From positions 1 to 22,135 of the forward strand of contig DASYZG010000015.1 in NCBI GenBank assembly GCA_035946575.1: 22,135 nucleotides of DNA, written 5' to 3'. Below, in pieces: positions 8,333-15,054 of this stretch (positions within the stretch are counted from its first letter, which is position 1; each line of letters begins with the position of its first letter). The position numbers and the translations under genes are program-made. The notes under the pieces are model-generated. The model made no database searches, was not told where the DNA came from, and saw only the letters and a program-made list of their open reading frames with translations. This DNA comes from Gp13-AA77 sp035946575. Lineage in GTDB: Bacteria > Acidobacteriota > Terriglobia > UBA7540.

Positions 8333-9151
8333 TCAGTTGCTCGTGGCTGCCGGTGCTTCGCCGTCTGGAGCGGTCTGCGGCGCGACCTCGCTGAACACAG
8401 ACCTCATTTCGTCGTGAACGAGGCTATTGGAAGCGAAGACTTCGCGCCCCAGCAGCTCAAAGGGTCCGCCGGAAAGATCGGTCACGCGCCCCCCTGCCTC
8501 GGTCACGATCAAGGTTCCCGCCGCCTTGTCCCATGGATTCAGCTTCAGCTCCCAGAAGCCGTCGAAACGCCCGGAAGCCACCGAGCACAAGTCGAGCGCC
8601 GCCGACCCAGCGCGACGCACGCCGTGAGTAAGCTTGGTGAAGCGATAATACAGCTCAATATTCAGCTCGTGATCGCGCATGAATGGCGGAAAGCCGGTCG
8701 CCACCAGGCATTCGCTGAGGCGTACGTTCTTCGAAACGTGGATACGCTGCTGATTCAGATAAGCGCCCGACCCGCGCTCGGCGGTGAAGAGTTCGTCCCG
8801 GGTAGGATCATAGACCACGCCGGCAATGACTTCGTTGCGGAAAGCCAGCCCCAGCGTAACGCAATACACCGGGAAGCCGTGGGCGAAGTTCGTGGTCCCA
8901 TCGAGCGGGTCCACGTACCAGCAGTAATCCGAGGCGGTCTTCTGGCCGCCGCCCTCCTCGCTGACAATGGCGTGCCTTGGGAACCGGCTCCGCAGACGCT
9001 CCACGATCAGCTCCTCCGAACGGCGATCAGCCTCGGTGACGATGTCGGAGGGACGCTTGTAGTGGATCTCGTGCGGCCGCTGCGCAAGCTGAGCGATCAG
9101 CGCGCCCGCTTCGTGCGCGATTTCAACTGCGCTGGCAAGATAAGTTTCCAT
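8333..9151 (-). CDS. Inositol monophosphatase family protein
   Basis: 272-aa Mg-dependent, lithium-sensitive-type sugar phosphatase fold. The metal-binding residues lie in VSEEGG (Glu65/66) and DPLDGTTNFAHGFP (81-94; Asp81, Asp84), and the second family signature is WDKAAGTLIVTEAGG (207-221; Asp208). Length matches SuhB/IMPase. The internal ATG at 9151 is preferred because earlier in-frame codons would overlap the preceding MoaD-MoaE gene, and the protein then begins exactly at the family's first helix. A GGGAGG lies about 20 bases upstream. It could act on inositol phosphate, fructose-1,6-bisphosphate or 3'-phosphoadenosine phosphates; the motifs do not discriminate. Confidence 0.9.
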   Translation of the reverse strand: METYLASAVEIAHEAGALIAQLAQRPHEIHYKRPSDIVTEADRRSEELIVERLRSRFPRHAIVSEEGGGQKTASDYCWYVDPLDGTTNFAHGFPVYCVTLGLAFRNEVIAGVVYDPTRDELFTAERGSGAYLNQQRIHVSKNVRLSECLVATGFPPFMRDHELNIELYYRFTKLTHGVRRAGSAALDLCSVASGRFDGFWELKLNPWDKAAGTLIVTEAGGRVTDLSGGPFELLGREVFASNSLVHDEMRSVFSEVAPQTAPDGEAPAATSN

Positions 9152-9176
9152 ATTGTGCCAGCCCGGCTCGCCTCCC

Positions 9177-9872
9177 TTACCGGACGACGGTCGTTGCCTT
9201 CTCGCCTTCCGCCCATATGGACCCATCTTCGAAGAATTCCTTCTTCCAGATGGGCACCATCTGCTTCAAACGATCGATCAGGTACCTGCAGGCGTCAAAG
9301 GCTGCCGCGCGATGCTCGGCGGTGACGATAATGGCCACGCTGGTCTCACCTATTTCGATGCGACCCAGGCGATGGATGATTCCGATGCGGTCGATACGGA
9401 ACTTCGCCCGCGCCTCACTGCCGATCTCCTGCATCTTTTTCACGGCCATCGATTCGTAGGCCTCGTATTCGAGGTAGAGCGTGCGCCGCCCGCCCAGATG
9501 ATTGCGGACAATGCCTTCGAACACCACCACGGCGCCGTCCTCGGGCTCCTTCAGTTCACCGGCGAGGCGCGTAGTCGGAATCGCCTCACGCGTCAGACGG
9601 ACGAAATCCTCCCCGCTGGCCCCGTCATGGCCGCCGCTCACTGGAGGAATAAACGCCACTTCGTCACCGTCATTCAATGGCCAGGAACGCTCGCGAAATT
9701 CCTCGTTGACGGCGACGAGCAGAGAGCCGCGCATCTCCGCCAGACGCGGGAAGCGAACCTCGTAGCGGCGTCGCACATCGTCGACCGCGGGACTGTTTTC
9801 AAGCTCGATCTGCTCTTCCGCCGTGCCGGTAATATCGCGTGTCGAACCGAAAAAAAGCACTCTGATCGTCAC
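9177..9872 (-). CDS. MoaD-MoaE fusion, molybdopterin synthase
   Basis: 231-aa fusion of both molybdopterin synthase subunits, which convert precursor Z (cPMP) to molybdopterin. Residues 1-81 are a MoaD ubiquitin-like domain (TIRVLFFGSTRDITG... DEVAFIPPVSGG) ending in the Gly80-Gly81 that must carry the thiocarboxylate. Residues from about 88 are MoaE, with VRNH (Arg123), EHR (His187-Arg188) and the catalytic lysines in LKQMVPIWKK (Lys203, Lys210). An internal Gly-Gly cannot be thiocarboxylated without cleavage; MoaX of Mycobacterium tuberculosis is a known cleaved fusion of this kind. GTG 9872 was chosen because a GGAG sits nine bases upstream; GTG 9887 (236 aa) is the alternative. It lies 48 to 63 bp after the 84-aa gene, depending on start. 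Confidence 0.88.
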   Translation of the reverse strand: MTIRVLFFGSTRDITGTAEEQIELENSPAVDDVRRRYEVRFPRLAEMRGSLLVAVNEEFRERSWPLNDGDEVAFIPPVSGGHDGASGEDFVRLTREAIPTTRLAGELKEPEDGAVVVFEGIVRNHLGGRRTLYLEYEAYESMAVKKMQEIGSEARAKFRIDRIGIIHRLGRIEIGETSVAIIVTAEHRAAAFDACRYLIDRLKQMVPIWKKEFFEDGSIWAEGEKATTVVR

Positions 9873-9935
9873 CCTCGCTGACTCCACCCGGAGCGCCGGT
9901 GCCTGACCCCTGGCCGCTGAACCCCGGCCTCTGAT

Positions 9936-10190
9936 TCAGTCCTTGACTTCGATCTTCCGCATCGGCGCGGCACGATTTTCCTTCTGCAGGCACTCGATGG
10001 CGCCGTCGAGGAACGACCGCATGGCCTCCAGCACCTCGATGCCCGCGTTTCTCAGGTGGCGCGCGGACTCGGAATTGCGCCGGCGGCGCAGAATCGGAAG
10101 AATCTCGCTCGCGAACCACAGGGCCAGCGGCGGGAGCGCCGCCCGTTCATGCCGTGGTTCGGCTTTGCGATTTTGTCTTGATCTCGGCAT
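9936..10190 (-). CDS. 84-aa hypothetical protein overlapping arsA-like gene
   Basis: Not recognised. Small basic protein with a hydrophobic/aromatic stretch (LPPLALWFASEILPIL, about 20-35), then an Arg-rich patch and an amphipathic helical region (about 42-68, containing AGIEVLEAMRSFLDGAIECLQKE). It is probably mostly alpha-helical. Its ATG at 10190 lies inside the 3' end of the ArsA-like gene (44-bp overlap) and is preceded by a near-perfect Shine-Dalgarno, GGGGAGGAG, with 5-nt spacing. This argues strongly that it is translated. Synteny and size suggest a partner or regulator of the ATPase, but that is inference only. Confidence 0.65.
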   Translation of the reverse strand: MPRSRQNRKAEPRHERAALPPLALWFASEILPILRRRRNSESARHLRNAGIEVLEAMRSFLDGAIECLQKENRAAPMRKIEVKD

Positions 10191-11376
10191 TCTGACTCCT
10201 CCCCAGAACCACGACCAGTTCGCCTTCCTTCACCCGGGCGCTCAGCGGATCGAGACCTGCCATGCGCTGGGGCAGCGCGACGTGCCGCTTCACGGGCCCG
10301 ATGCGGACGATGAGCTCGTCCTGGTTCTTGTGCAGGGTTACATCCTTGCCGGTAACAAAGGGCAGCCGCAGCCGGAGCTGGTACTGGCCATCCACCTTGC
10401 GAAACCGGTAGGGCGCTTCGCGATTGAAGCACTGCGACGGGTCACGGTCGTGATAAAGCTCGTGGGCGAGCAGGCGCAGGCGGTCGGCACCCAGCACCTC
10501 GTCCTGAAAAAGCGGCACGCGCCAGACTTCGACCGGCATGAAGAACTCCTCGATGGCCTGAATCCAACGCTCCTGCGTCTCACGCCAGGCTGCGAAGAAG
10601 CTGTCGTGAATCCCGCTCGGCAGGATTCGATTCACGATCACCGCGTCCACTGTCAGGCCATAAAGGCAGAAGAAAGTGAAGGCGCGCTGCGTCTCCTTCA
10701 ACACCATCTTCTCGGGATTGGTCACCAGGCGCACAGTGGTTGTCTTCGGGTCGGCCAGCAGCTTGTCGACACCTTCGAGCTTGTGATAGAGGTCCTGCAG
10801 ATTCTGGAAATAACTGTCGCCCGGAAGCGGCACCGAGGTGATGGTGCTCAGCATAGGACGCACCACTTTGGCTACGCTACGTTCCACTTTGAAGATCTTC
10901 GACATGTACCATTCGAGCGTGGTCGGAATGCTGACGAAGCGCAATGACTCGCCGGTGGGCGCGCAATCGAGCAGGATGACGTCGAAGGTCTTTTCGCGCA
11001 CGTACTGGTTGACGTAAAGCAGAGAGCTGACTTCCTCCATGCCGGGGAAAATGGCCAGTTCCTCGGCCAGAGTCTGCTCGAGTCCGGAGACGTTCAGGAG
11101 GCCGGCCACGTAGCCATAAACCGCCTCCCAGTGCCGGGCGATCTCTTCCTGGACGTCCACCTCCTGAATCCAGAGATTCTTGGCAACGCTGACGGCGCGT
11201 CCGGCCTGGTGATCCATCAGGGAACGGTCGAGGTCGAAACTGTCGCTCAATGAATGGGCGGGATCCACCGACATCACCAGCGTCCGGTAGCCGCGGCGCG
11301 CCAGGTCGAGGCCTGAGGCCGCCGAGATGCTCGTCTTGCCGACGCCGCCCTTGCCGCTGTAGAGAACGATACGCAT
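10147..11376 (-). CDS. ArsA/Get3-type ATPase with HSP20-like C-terminus
   Basis: 409-aa SIMIBI-class ATPase. The deviant Walker A is SGKGGVGKTS (7-16, signature Lys9 and Lys14), the switch I-like motif is DPAHSLSD (38-45) and the switch II-like motif is DCAPTGESLRF (137-147). The last ~75 residues (about 328-392, VDGQYQLRLRLPF... VKEGELVVVLG) resemble the HSP20-like domain attached to many bacterial ArsA homologues. There is a single ATPase domain, so a homodimer like Get3 is expected. No arsR, arsB, arsC or arsD is nearby, so arsenite export is not supported. ATG 11376 was chosen because it begins at the conserved beta-strand (MRIVLYSGKGG); an upstream in-frame codon would add 31 low-complexity residues. 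First gene of the leftward cluster. Confidence 0.87.
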   Translation of the reverse strand: MRIVLYSGKGGVGKTSISAASGLDLARRGYRTLVMSVDPAHSLSDSFDLDRSLMDHQAGRAVSVAKNLWIQEVDVQEEIARHWEAVYGYVAGLLNVSGLEQTLAEELAIFPGMEEVSSLLYVNQYVREKTFDVILLDCAPTGESLRFVSIPTTLEWYMSKIFKVERSVAKVVRPMLSTITSVPLPGDSYFQNLQDLYHKLEGVDKLLADPKTTTVRLVTNPEKMVLKETQRAFTFFCLYGLTVDAVIVNRILPSGIHDSFFAAWRETQERWIQAIEEFFMPVEVWRVPLFQDEVLGADRLRLLAHELYHDRDPSQCFNREAPYRFRKVDGQYQLRLRLPFVTGKDVTLHKNQDELIVRIGPVKRHVALPQRMAGLDPLSARVKEGELVVVLGRSQNAEIKTKSQSRTTA

Positions 11377-11490
11377 GGCTGCACGCACAGGCCCGTCATG
11401 CGAGCCCGCAACTTCAAGGGTAACATGAGACTCCAGAGTTCGGGCCTGCCCCGCGGCGGCCCAACGCACGGGACCGCAACGAGGAGGCTG

Positions 11491-11507
11491 TCCCGGGGCC
11501 CCCGGGA
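11491..11507. promoter_or_regulatory. 17-bp GC palindrome in divergent spacer
   Basis: TCCCGGGG at 11491-11498 is mirrored exactly by CCCCGGGA at 11500-11507 around a single central C. It lies in the spacer between the leftward ArsA-like gene (start 11376) and the rightward toxin-antitoxin region. On the minus strand it follows a T-rich tract and would fall in the ArsA mRNA leader or promoter. It could be an operator or RNA structure; no terminator T-run follows it on either strand. Confidence 0.35.
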
Positions 11508-11582
11508 GAAGAACAAAAAAAGCTTCGTCGCCCGCACGAATTGATCTAGATTATCGTCCGTTTGAATGGGGATGATTTCGTC

Positions 11583-11693
11583 ATGCCTGTCTCTGTCGGT
11601 GTCTTTGAAGCCAAACAAAAGCCTTCGGAACCGGTAAAACGTGCACCTCGGGGCGAAGAAGTCGTCTTGACTTTCCCCCGCCTCGCTCATTAA
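11583..11693 (+). pseudogene. Probable remnant of a Phd/YefM-type antitoxin
   Basis: 36-codon ORF. VGVFEAKQKPSEPVKRAPRGEEVVL resembles the opening of Phd/YefM antitoxins, whose pattern is V-x-E-A-K-x-x-L-S-x-L-L-x-x-V-x-x-G-E-E-V-V-I. The frame ends at TAA 11691 right after that strand, so the rest of the domain is missing. Key leucines of the first helix are replaced by Pro. A GGGG at about 11568-11571 could be its SD. It sits immediately upstream of a complete toxin-antitoxin pair. The similarity is by eye to the family pattern; a short chance ORF is possible. Confidence 0.45.
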
Positions 11694-11702
11694 TCTCGGG
11701 CT

Positions 11703-11927
11703 GTGGATTACCAGAACCTGATCACAATCGAACCTGGAAAGCGCGGCGGCAAGCCGTGCATTCGCGGCTTGCGGATCACGGTGTACGATGTCCTGGAGTA
11801 TCTGGCTTCCGGCATGACCCAGGAAGAGATTCTGCAAGACTTTCCCGATCTCACTAGCGAAGATATTAAGGCGTGTTTGGCTTTTGCCGCAGACCGTGAG
11901 CGCAAACTGATGACGGTTGCCTCGTGA
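11703..11927 (+). CDS. DUF433 family protein, likely antitoxin
   Basis: 74-aa DUF433 protein. The family pattern is clear: ITIEPGKRGGKPCIRGLRITVYDVLEYLASGMTQEEILQDFPDLTSEDIKACLAFAADRE, with the G-K-P-C-I-R-G-x-R-I-T core followed by a helix-turn-helix-like region. DUF433 proteins are commonly found upstream of DUF5615 PIN-like proteins and are considered antitoxins that also bind DNA. The start is GTG at 11703. Its stop overlaps the GTG start of the next gene (GTGA at 11924-11927), a sign of translational coupling. Confidence 0.85.
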   Translation: MDYQNLITIEPGKRGGKPCIRGLRITVYDVLEYLASGMTQEEILQDFPDLTSEDIKACLAFAADRERKLMTVAS

Positions 11928-12256
11928 AGCTTCTATTCGACGAGAATCTTTCTCGCCGTTTGGTCGAAATACTGCACGCCTTCTACCCAGGCTCCTCGCA
12001 CGTCAGGAATTTCGGGCTCCAGCGGTCGGACGACGAACTGATATGGGATTTGGCGCGCCGGGAAGGCTTAACGATAGCATCTAAAGACGGCGAGTTTCAT
12101 CAGCGCAGCTTCCTTCGCGGATTCCCTCCAAAAGTCATCTGGGTTCGGCTCGGCAATTGCTCAACTCAGGAGGTTGCTGCTGTTCTGCGAAGGCATCAGT
12201 CGCATATTCGCCTCTTTTGCGACGACGAGTTTCACGCATTCCTCATACTTCCTTAA
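11924..12256 (+). CDS. DUF5615 PIN-like protein, likely toxin
   Basis: 110-aa DUF5615 protein, a compact PIN-like fold. Acidic candidate active-site residues are at the family positions: the N-terminal LFDENLSRRL (Asp6, Glu7, Asn8), RSDDELIW (Asp36-37) and IASKDGEF (Asp55). These proteins are predicted metal-dependent ribonucleases of type II toxin-antitoxin modules paired with DUF433. The start is a GTG overlapping the DUF433 stop. RNase activity is inferred from the fold family, not shown here. Confidence 0.83.
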   Translation: MKLLFDENLSRRLVEILHAFYPGSSHVRNFGLQRSDDELIWDLARREGLTIASKDGEFHQRSFLRGFPPKVIWVRLGNCSTQEVAAVLRRHQSHIRLFCDDEFHAFLILP

Positions 12257-12304
12257 CCTGAACCAGCGCCTCCCGTCACTCTGCGGAAAGATAGGAGGGT
12301 TGCA

Positions 12305-13075
12305 ATGTCGAATGGCATCAAAGGCCCGGGGAGGATCGCCCTCGTAACTGGCGCCGGCAGCGGCATCGGCCGCGCCGTCACCCTGACGTTGCATGCGGCA
12401 GGATATGCAGTGGTGCTGGCCGGGCGCCGCGGTCAGAGGCTTGAAGAGACCGCGGCCCGGGCGAAGCCCGGCGGCGGACCGATGCTCGTGGTGCCGGCGG
12501 ACGTCAGCGACCCCGCTGCCGTCCGCGCGCTGTTTGCCCGCGCCCGCGAAACCTTTGGACGCCTTGACGTGCTCTTCAACAATGCCGGCATCGGCGCGCC
12601 GGGCATTCCCATGGAAGACCTCGCTCTGGAGCAGTGGAACGCCGTGGTCGCCACCAACCTCACAGGCGCCTTCCTGTGCGCCCAGGAAGCCATCCGCATC
12701 ATGAAAACGCAGGAGCCGCGCGGCGGTCGGATCATCAACAATGGATCGATTTCGGCGCACACCCCGCGCCCGAATTCCGCACCCTACACCGCCACCAAGC
12801 ACGCCATGACCGGACTCACCAAGTGCATATCGCTCGACGGCCGCAAGTACGATATCGCTTGCAGCCAGATCGACGTGGGCAATGCCGCCACCGAGATGAG
12901 CGCGCGCATGGCGCGCGGCGTTCCCCAGGCCGACGGCACGCGTGCCGCTGAGGCTCGCTTCGACGTCCAGCACGTGGCCGACGCCGTGCTTTACATGGCG
13001 AATCTGCCCCTCGACGCCAACGTCCAGTTCATCACCGTGATGGCGACTAAAATGCCGTTCATCGGACGGGGGTAG
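12305..13075 (+). CDS. SDR-family oxidoreductase
   Basis: 256-aa classical short-chain dehydrogenase. The cofactor motif TGAGSGIG is at 15-22, with Arg41-Arg42 after beta-2 (AGRR), which suggests NADP(H). NNAG is at 92-95 and the catalytic residues are Asn118, Ser148, Tyr161 and Lys165 (YTATK). The C-terminal part departs from FabG-like SDRs: instead of the usual PG-x-x-x-T after beta-6 it has DVGNAATEMS, and it ends in MATKMPFIGRG rather than a DGG motif. A good Shine-Dalgarno (AGGAGG) precedes the ATG. It stands alone between the toxin-antitoxin pair and the convergent MFS gene. Substrate unknown. Confidence 0.87.
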   Translation: MSNGIKGPGRIALVTGAGSGIGRAVTLTLHAAGYAVVLAGRRGQRLEETAARAKPGGGPMLVVPADVSDPAAVRALFARARETFGRLDVLFNNAGIGAPGIPMEDLALEQWNAVVATNLTGAFLCAQEAIRIMKTQEPRGGRIINNGSISAHTPRPNSAPYTATKHAMTGLTKCISLDGRKYDIACSQIDVGNAATEMSARMARGVPQADGTRAAEARFDVQHVADAVLYMANLPLDANVQFITVMATKMPFIGRG

Positions 13076-13109
13076 TCCCCGCGGCGCACCGCGACCAATC
13101 CACTCGCCA

Positions 13110-14432
13110 CTAGCCACTTTTCGCCAACTGCGGCCAGGGCAGCCGTGCCGTCCTGCGGATCCGCGGCAGCGACACCAGCAGAATTGTGAAATAAACCAGG
13201 CAAACCGCGCCTCCAAAAGTGAGCGAAAAGCGCGTGCCCAGCTTCTCCGCCACCGATCCCACCCACAGGCTGCCGAGCGGCGCGAGGCCGAGCACGGCCA
13301 GGGTGTAGAAACTCATGATGCGGCCGCGCAGCTCCGGCGGGCTGATGAGCTGCAGCGTGGTGTTCGTCAGGGCCAGCGCGCCCACCATCGTGCCGCCAAT
13401 CACCGCCAGCAGCGCGAACGACCACCAGAAGCTGTGGGCGCGTGAGAGCAGAATCAGCGCCAGAGCCAGCACGGCGGCGCTTGAGAAAATGAATCCGCCG
13501 CGGCGCTCGGCACTGCGCTGTGCCGCCAGCGTCAGCGCGGAGACTACGGCGCCCAGACCCGCGCCGGCCATGAGATACCCCAGCCCCGAGGCTCCCAGGT
13601 GCAGCAGGTTGCGCGCGAAAACGGGCATCAGCACCACGAAGGGCAGGGCGAACAGCGCCAGAAACGCGGGTACGGAAAGCAGGATGATGATCAGGCGGTG
13701 CCGGTTGACGAATCGCGCGCCGTCGAGCACCGCGCCCCACATGCCCGCGCTCGCCTGCACCTGGCGCTGCGGCAGTTGCAAGATGAGCAGCGCGACGATC
13801 AGCGCCAGAAAGCTGAACGAGTTCAGGTAGTAACACCCGGCCACGCCCACGGCGCCAAGGGCGAGGCCGGCGAGCGTGGGGCCGATGGCGCGCGACAGGT
13901 TGAACTGCGCCGAATTGAGCGCCACCGCGTTCACCAGGTCTTCGCGCTCCACCAGGTCCGGTACGATGGCCTGGTAAGCCGGACTGTTCAGAGCCGAGGC
14001 GAGTCCGGTGAAAAAGCTGATGGCCAGGATTTCGTTGATGCGCACCACATGAAACGAGGTCAGCACGCCGAGGACGAGCGCCAGCACCGCCATCACCGAC
14101 TGCGTAACCAGCATCAGGCGCCGGCGGCTGAGGCGGTCGGCAATGGCACCACCGGGCAGCGAGAACACCAGCGACGGCAGAGTACCGAGGAAACCGTTCA
14201 GGCCGAGCAGGAAGGGCGAGTTCGTCAGCAGCAGGATCTGCCAGCCCAGCGCCAGATTCTGCATCCAGGTGCCGATATTCGAAAGAAAGTTGCCGGTCCA
14301 GAAGAGCGCGTAGTCGCGATGGCGCAGCGACCGGAACATCGCTGGCAGACGCGTGGCGGGCTCGGGTTCGAGCGCCGCGACGGCGGCGGGCTTGTCAGAT
14401 CTTGTGCGGGCGGTTCCCATGCGGACGCTCAT
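13110..14432 (-). CDS. MFS transporter, EntS-like group
   Basis: 440-aa major facilitator superfamily protein of the MFS_3/EntS-like group. The core starts with FRSLRHRDYALFWTGNFLSNIGTWMQNLALGWQILLLT and continues with GGAIADRLSRRRLML, the loop 2-3 motif. About 12 hydrophobic segments are visible. Members of this group export siderophores, drugs or other small molecules. Start choice is open: ATG 14432, ATG 14420 or ATG 14339. A TATAAT on the minus strand (14440-14435) is only two bases before 14432, so transcription from it would favour 14420 or later. It converges on the SDR gene with a 34-bp gap. Confidence 0.85.
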   Translation of the reverse strand: MSVRMGTARTRSDKPAAVAALEPEPATRLPAMFRSLRHRDYALFWTGNFLSNIGTWMQNLALGWQILLLTNSPFLLGLNGFLGTLPSLVFSLPGGAIADRLSRRRLMLVTQSVMAVLALVLGVLTSFHVVRINEILAISFFTGLASALNSPAYQAIVPDLVEREDLVNAVALNSAQFNLSRAIGPTLAGLALGAVGVAGCYYLNSFSFLALIVALLILQLPQRQVQASAGMWGAVLDGARFVNRHRLIIILLSVPAFLALFALPFVVLMPVFARNLLHLGASGLGYLMAGAGLGAVVSALTLAAQRSAERRGGFIFSSAAVLALALILLSRAHSFWWSFALLAVIGGTMVGALALTNTTLQLISPPELRGRIMSFYTLAVLGLAPLGSLWVGSVAEKLGTRFSLTFGGAVCLVYFTILLVSLPRIRRTARLPWPQLAKSG

Positions 14433-15000
14433 CTATTATAGGCGAGCGGCTGGGTGGAACTTGAACCGCCGGCGCTGACGGCACTCTTACCCCTTGCGGC
14501 ATCTCCGAGTCTGCTTTCTTCCTTGACATTTAACAAATCGCGCTGCTAGCCTAATAGCCGGATGGTAACAGACGATGACCCTTGGCAAGCTTCCATGCGC
14601 GAATGCCAGGACCCCGTGGTGCGGGCTAAGCAACGCCCCTAGGCTCTGGAACCATGAGCGAAACACAAATTACCGCGGATCCAGGGGAATTTATCAAAAA
14701 AGATCCTAAAATTTAGCAGAACGAAGCCAATAAGTTACTTTAGAATCAACAAATCGGCGTCGAAAACCCCACAAAGCGAAGCCAATTTCGAAGCAACTTT
14801 CGAGCACCGAGGCCTCCCGCGTAAGCCACACATCATCAATCACTTATAGCCAGCCGCCCGCCTCCCTTGCGCCCTGCCTCCCGCTAAGTTGAGCCCCCTC
14901 AGATAGATACACCTCGCAACTCAGAGCATCCTCTCTCCAAGCCTTTTGTGCCTTCCTCCCGGCACCCTCGCGGCCTGAACGCCCCACCGTCAAATTCCTG
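14433..15000. other. Intergenic spacer with repeats and candidate promoter
   Basis: No recognisable protein. It holds a consensus TTGACA (14523-14528) followed by TAGCCTAATAG (14547-14557) and a 26-codon ORF (14562-14642), and a second 20-codon ORF at 14654-14716. It also has the repeat motif CGAAGCCAAT twice (14722-14731, 14777-14786) and blocks shared with the left edge of the window (14739-14756, 14787-14797). The stretch 14690-14800 is clearly AT-richer than neighbouring genes. Confidence 0.5.
14719..14797. repeat. Dispersed intergenic repeat fragments
   Basis: Contains CGAAGCCAAT at 14722-14731 and 14777-14786 (55 bp apart), TTTAGAATCAACAAATCG at 14739-14756 and TTCGAAGCAAC at 14787-14797. 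Near matches of all three blocks occur in the left intergenic region: CGAAGCCATC at 451-460, TTTGGAATCAACAAATCG at 305-322 and TTCGAAGCAAC at 366-376. The block order differs between the two sites, suggesting a mosaic of short dispersed repeats rather than one simple duplicated element. Confidence 0.5.
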
Positions 15001-15050
15001 TTGACTTCCTACAGAAGCGTGGGCATACTCCTGTTGGATTTCTAAAGGAG
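14996..15050 (+). promoter_or_regulatory. padR promoter, operator-like repeats and RBS
   Basis: TTGACT (15001-15006) and CATACT (15024-15029) are separated by 17 bp, a good sigma-70-type promoter. AAAGGAG (15044-15050) is a strong RBS four bases before the padR ATG. Two direct repeats TCCTGTTG (14996-15003 and 15029-15036, 33 bp or about three helical turns apart) frame the core promoter. A dyad CTGT-N9-ACAG (14998-15014) covers the -35. PadR proteins usually repress their own promoters through such dyads, so autoregulation is likely but inferred. Confidence 0.55.
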
Positions 15051-15054
15051 AGTC

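Noticed and set aside
10052..10150. ATGA-overlap start at 10150 as an alternative small gene after arsA-like
   Set aside because: That frame gives an Arg/Pro-rich, featureless ~32-residue peptide; the 84-aa frame has a strong SD and helical, protein-like composition.
10147..11376. Arsenic-resistance operon
   Set aside because: The ATPase is ArsA-like, but there is no ArsB/Acr3, ArsC, ArsD or ArsR nearby; a Get3-like role is at least as likely.
14654..14716. 20-codon ORF (starts MSETQITADP)
   Set aside because: No Shine-Dalgarno, no promoter directly ahead and located in repeat-rich spacer; too short to judge.
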